Origin: Saccharofermentans sp.
GTDB lineage: Bacteria > Bacillota > Clostridia > Saccharofermentanales > Saccharofermentanaceae
NCBI GenBank assembly: GCA_024403655.1
Contig: JAKSRK010000014.1
Coordinates: 1-42,268, forward strand
Length of the DNA stretch: 42,268 nucleotides
Reading direction: 5' to 3'
Shown: piece after piece, positions 41,099-42,268 of the stretch
How positions within the stretch are numbered: the first letter of the stretch is position 1
Layout of the letters: every line of letters starts with the position of its first letter
Notes under the pieces: model-generated
Databases searched by the model: none
What the model saw: only the letters and a program-made list of their open reading frames with translations
What the model was told of the DNA's origin: nothing
Program-made: the position numbers and the translations under genes

Positions 41099-41930
41099 AC
41101 TTATTAGCTACCTCCAATATCCTTTCGTGAGGAATGCTCTTATTGTCGGTGTGCTTATTGCCCTTTGCGCTTCGCTTCTTGGAGTTACTCTCGTACTTAA
41201 AAGGTTTTCTTTTATCGGCGACGGCTTGTCTCATGTTGCCTTCGGTGCCATATCCATAGCTGCCGTTGCAGGAATTACGAACGACACCCTCTTTACCATG
41301 ATTGTGACCGTAGTATCTGCGGTGCTTATTCTCGGAGGGGGCAGATATGCAAAGATCAAGGGAGATGCTTCCATCGCCATGATTTCCGTCAGTGCGCTGG
41401 CGCTGGGCTATCTGCTGACAAATGTTTTCTCAACGTCGTCAAATGTCTCGGGTGATGTATGCAGTACCCTCTTCGGCTCGACTCTGATTCTTACCTTATC
41501 CCGCGCAGACGTTATCCTCTGCATCACGGTATCAATCGTGGTAGTAGCTCTTTTTATCTTCTTCTATAACAAGATATTCGCTGTTACTTTCGATGAGGAT
41601 TTTGCCAGAGCAACAGGAACGAGAGCGGATGTTTATAATTACCTGATTGCCATAATAATTGCAGTTATTGTTGTACTTGCAATGAACCTTGTAGGCTCTC
41701 TTCTTATATCGGCGCTTGTTGTATTCCCGGCAATGTCGGCCATGAGAGTATTTAAGAGCTTTAAGAAGGTTACTATATGTTCCGCTGTTTTGTCTGTCAT
41801 ATGTGCCTTCAGCGGCATGGTAATAGCAATACTGGCAGGAACTCCCGTAGGCTCTACGATAGTAGTTACCGACATAGTGGCTTTTGTTCTTTTCTCGATT
41901 GTGGGAAAGATTACAGAAGGAAGAATCTGA
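41091..41930 (+). CDS. znuB: Metal ABC transporter permease (ZnuB-like)
   Basis: A 279-residue inner-membrane permease of the ZnuB/MntB (ABC-3) family with about eight or nine helices. Characteristic segments are VGVLIALCASLLGVTLVLKRFSFIGDGLSHVAFGAI near the N terminus and AMNLVGSLLISALVVFPAMSAM in the middle. GGAG precedes the ATG within znuC. No metal-binding lipoprotein (ZnuA) is in the operon before its terminator, so it must be encoded elsewhere. Confidence 0.92.
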   Translation: MTKLISYLQYPFVRNALIVGVLIALCASLLGVTLVLKRFSFIGDGLSHVAFGAISIAAVAGITNDTLFTMIVTVVSAVLILGGGRYAKIKGDASIAMISVSALALGYLLTNVFSTSSNVSGDVCSTLFGSTLILTLSRADVILCITVSIVVVALFIFFYNKIFAVTFDEDFARATGTRADVYNYLIAIIIAVIVVLAMNLVGSLLISALVVFPAMSAMRVFKSFKKVTICSAVLSVICAFSGMVIAILAGTPVGSTIVVTDIVAFVLFSIVGKITEGRI

Positions 41931-41950
41931 TAAGAATTAATGCAATAAAG

Positions 41951-41983
41951 AAGAGGTGACCCGGATTAATCGGATCACCTCTT
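41951..41983. terminator. Bidirectional terminator after znuB
   Basis: 13 bp stem AAGAGGTGACCCG / CGGATCACCTCTT with one mismatch and a 7-base loop, followed by TTTGTAG on the plus strand and TTCTTTATTG on the minus. It separates znuB from the convergent partial surface-protein gene. Confidence 0.88.
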
Positions 41984-42010
41984 TTGTAGTGTTATGGGAC
42001 AATTATCGGA

Positions 42011-42268
42011 TTAATACTGCTTTCTGCTTCTTACGTAGAATACGAAGCAGAGGGAAGCTGCAGCAAGTACGGCCACTCCGATTACGGCTGTGTGATTATT
42101 CTCTTCACCGGTATTGGCTACTCCTGAAGCGGGAGCGGGTGTAGGAGACTGAGCTGCAGATGTCTCTTCAGCAGAAGCTGAAGTTGTGGGATCAGCTGCT
42201 TCATTAGGTAATCTTGTTGCACCGAGTACTGCTGCCGAACTGTCTGAAGGAGCAGTAGTTGTTGTTGT
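42011..42268 (-). CDS. Surface protein C terminus with sortase-like tail (partial)
   Basis: The last 85 codons of a gene that runs past the window end; the stop is at 42011-42013. The sequence is a Thr/Ala/Ser/Pro-rich stalk (TTTTAPSDSS..., SPTPAPASG) followed by VANTGEEN, a ~20-residue hydrophobic helix (TAVIGVAVLAAASLCFVFYV) and basic RSRKQY. This is the three-part layout of a cell-wall sorting signal, with ANTGE as a variant of LPXTG. An exported surface protein or glycosidase is expected, but the functional domains lie outside. Confidence 0.75.
   Translation of the reverse strand, partial: TTTTTAPSDSSAAVLGATRLPNEAADPTTSASAEETSAAQSPTPAPASGVANTGEENNHTAVIGVAVLAAASLCFVFYVRSRKQY

Overview
The window looks like chromosomal DNA of a fibre-degrading anaerobic Firmicute of class Clostridia, such as a gut or rumen Lachnospiraceae/Oscillospiraceae-type bacterium. 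The evidence is the gene set (split transketolase, a XylA-II-type isomerase, YesL, an aldo/keto reductase with ferredoxin domain), strong GGAGG ribosome sites, extended -10 promoters and hairpin/T-tract terminators. The genus cannot be fixed from sequence alone. No rRNA, tRNA, IS element, prophage or CRISPR array was seen.

Left region (1-13110): argG; a Lon-type AAA+ ATPase without protease, translationally overlapping an ankyrin-repeat gene; a decayed MBL-fold fragment; a CPBP membrane protease; a NifX-like/Cys-rich/FKBP fusion; a very Ala-rich coiled-coil protein; a membrane HD-GYP phosphodiesterase; fabF, whose apparent terminator lies inside the HD-GYP gene; and a TetR / ABC exporter / XRE operon with a palindromic operator.

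Central region (13111-36385): a pentose and xylo-oligosaccharide utilisation locus. Two divergent GH43 genes sit beside two paralogous cytosolic proteins, each a LacI-type sugar-binding domain without HTH fused to a GAF-like region and an intact GGDEF domain. One precedes a GH43 gene on the same strand. The other overlaps a YfcE-type phosphoesterase. Next is the operon xylB - DUF4867 - XylA-II-like isomerase - transketolase N and C subunits; then a YesL-like membrane protein, a sugar ABC importer (lipoprotein and two permeases, no ATPase), an AraC regulator, and GH3 plus aldose epimerase. Every glycosidase lacks a signal peptide. The inferred scheme is that oligosaccharides are imported, cut inside the cell by GH43/GH3, and the pentoses enter the pentose phosphate pathway through isomerase, XylB and transketolase. 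An AGCAATAT-type motif recurs in three promoter regions of this locus, twice as tandem copies exactly 21 bp apart. This is a candidate AraC operator that would make the locus a regulon.

Right region (36386-42268): a MATE exporter, a 15-codon hydrophobic ORF with a strong ribosome site, a cytosolic GH5, a patatin-like lipase, a Zur-like regulator with a 7-1-7 box overlapping its promoter and ZnuC/ZnuB, and the 3' end of a surface protein with a sortase-like tail.

The most interesting hypothesis is a sugar-gated cyclic-dinucleotide module inside the xylan locus: the two LacI-type/GGDEF paralogues, possibly opposed by the HD-GYP enzyme.
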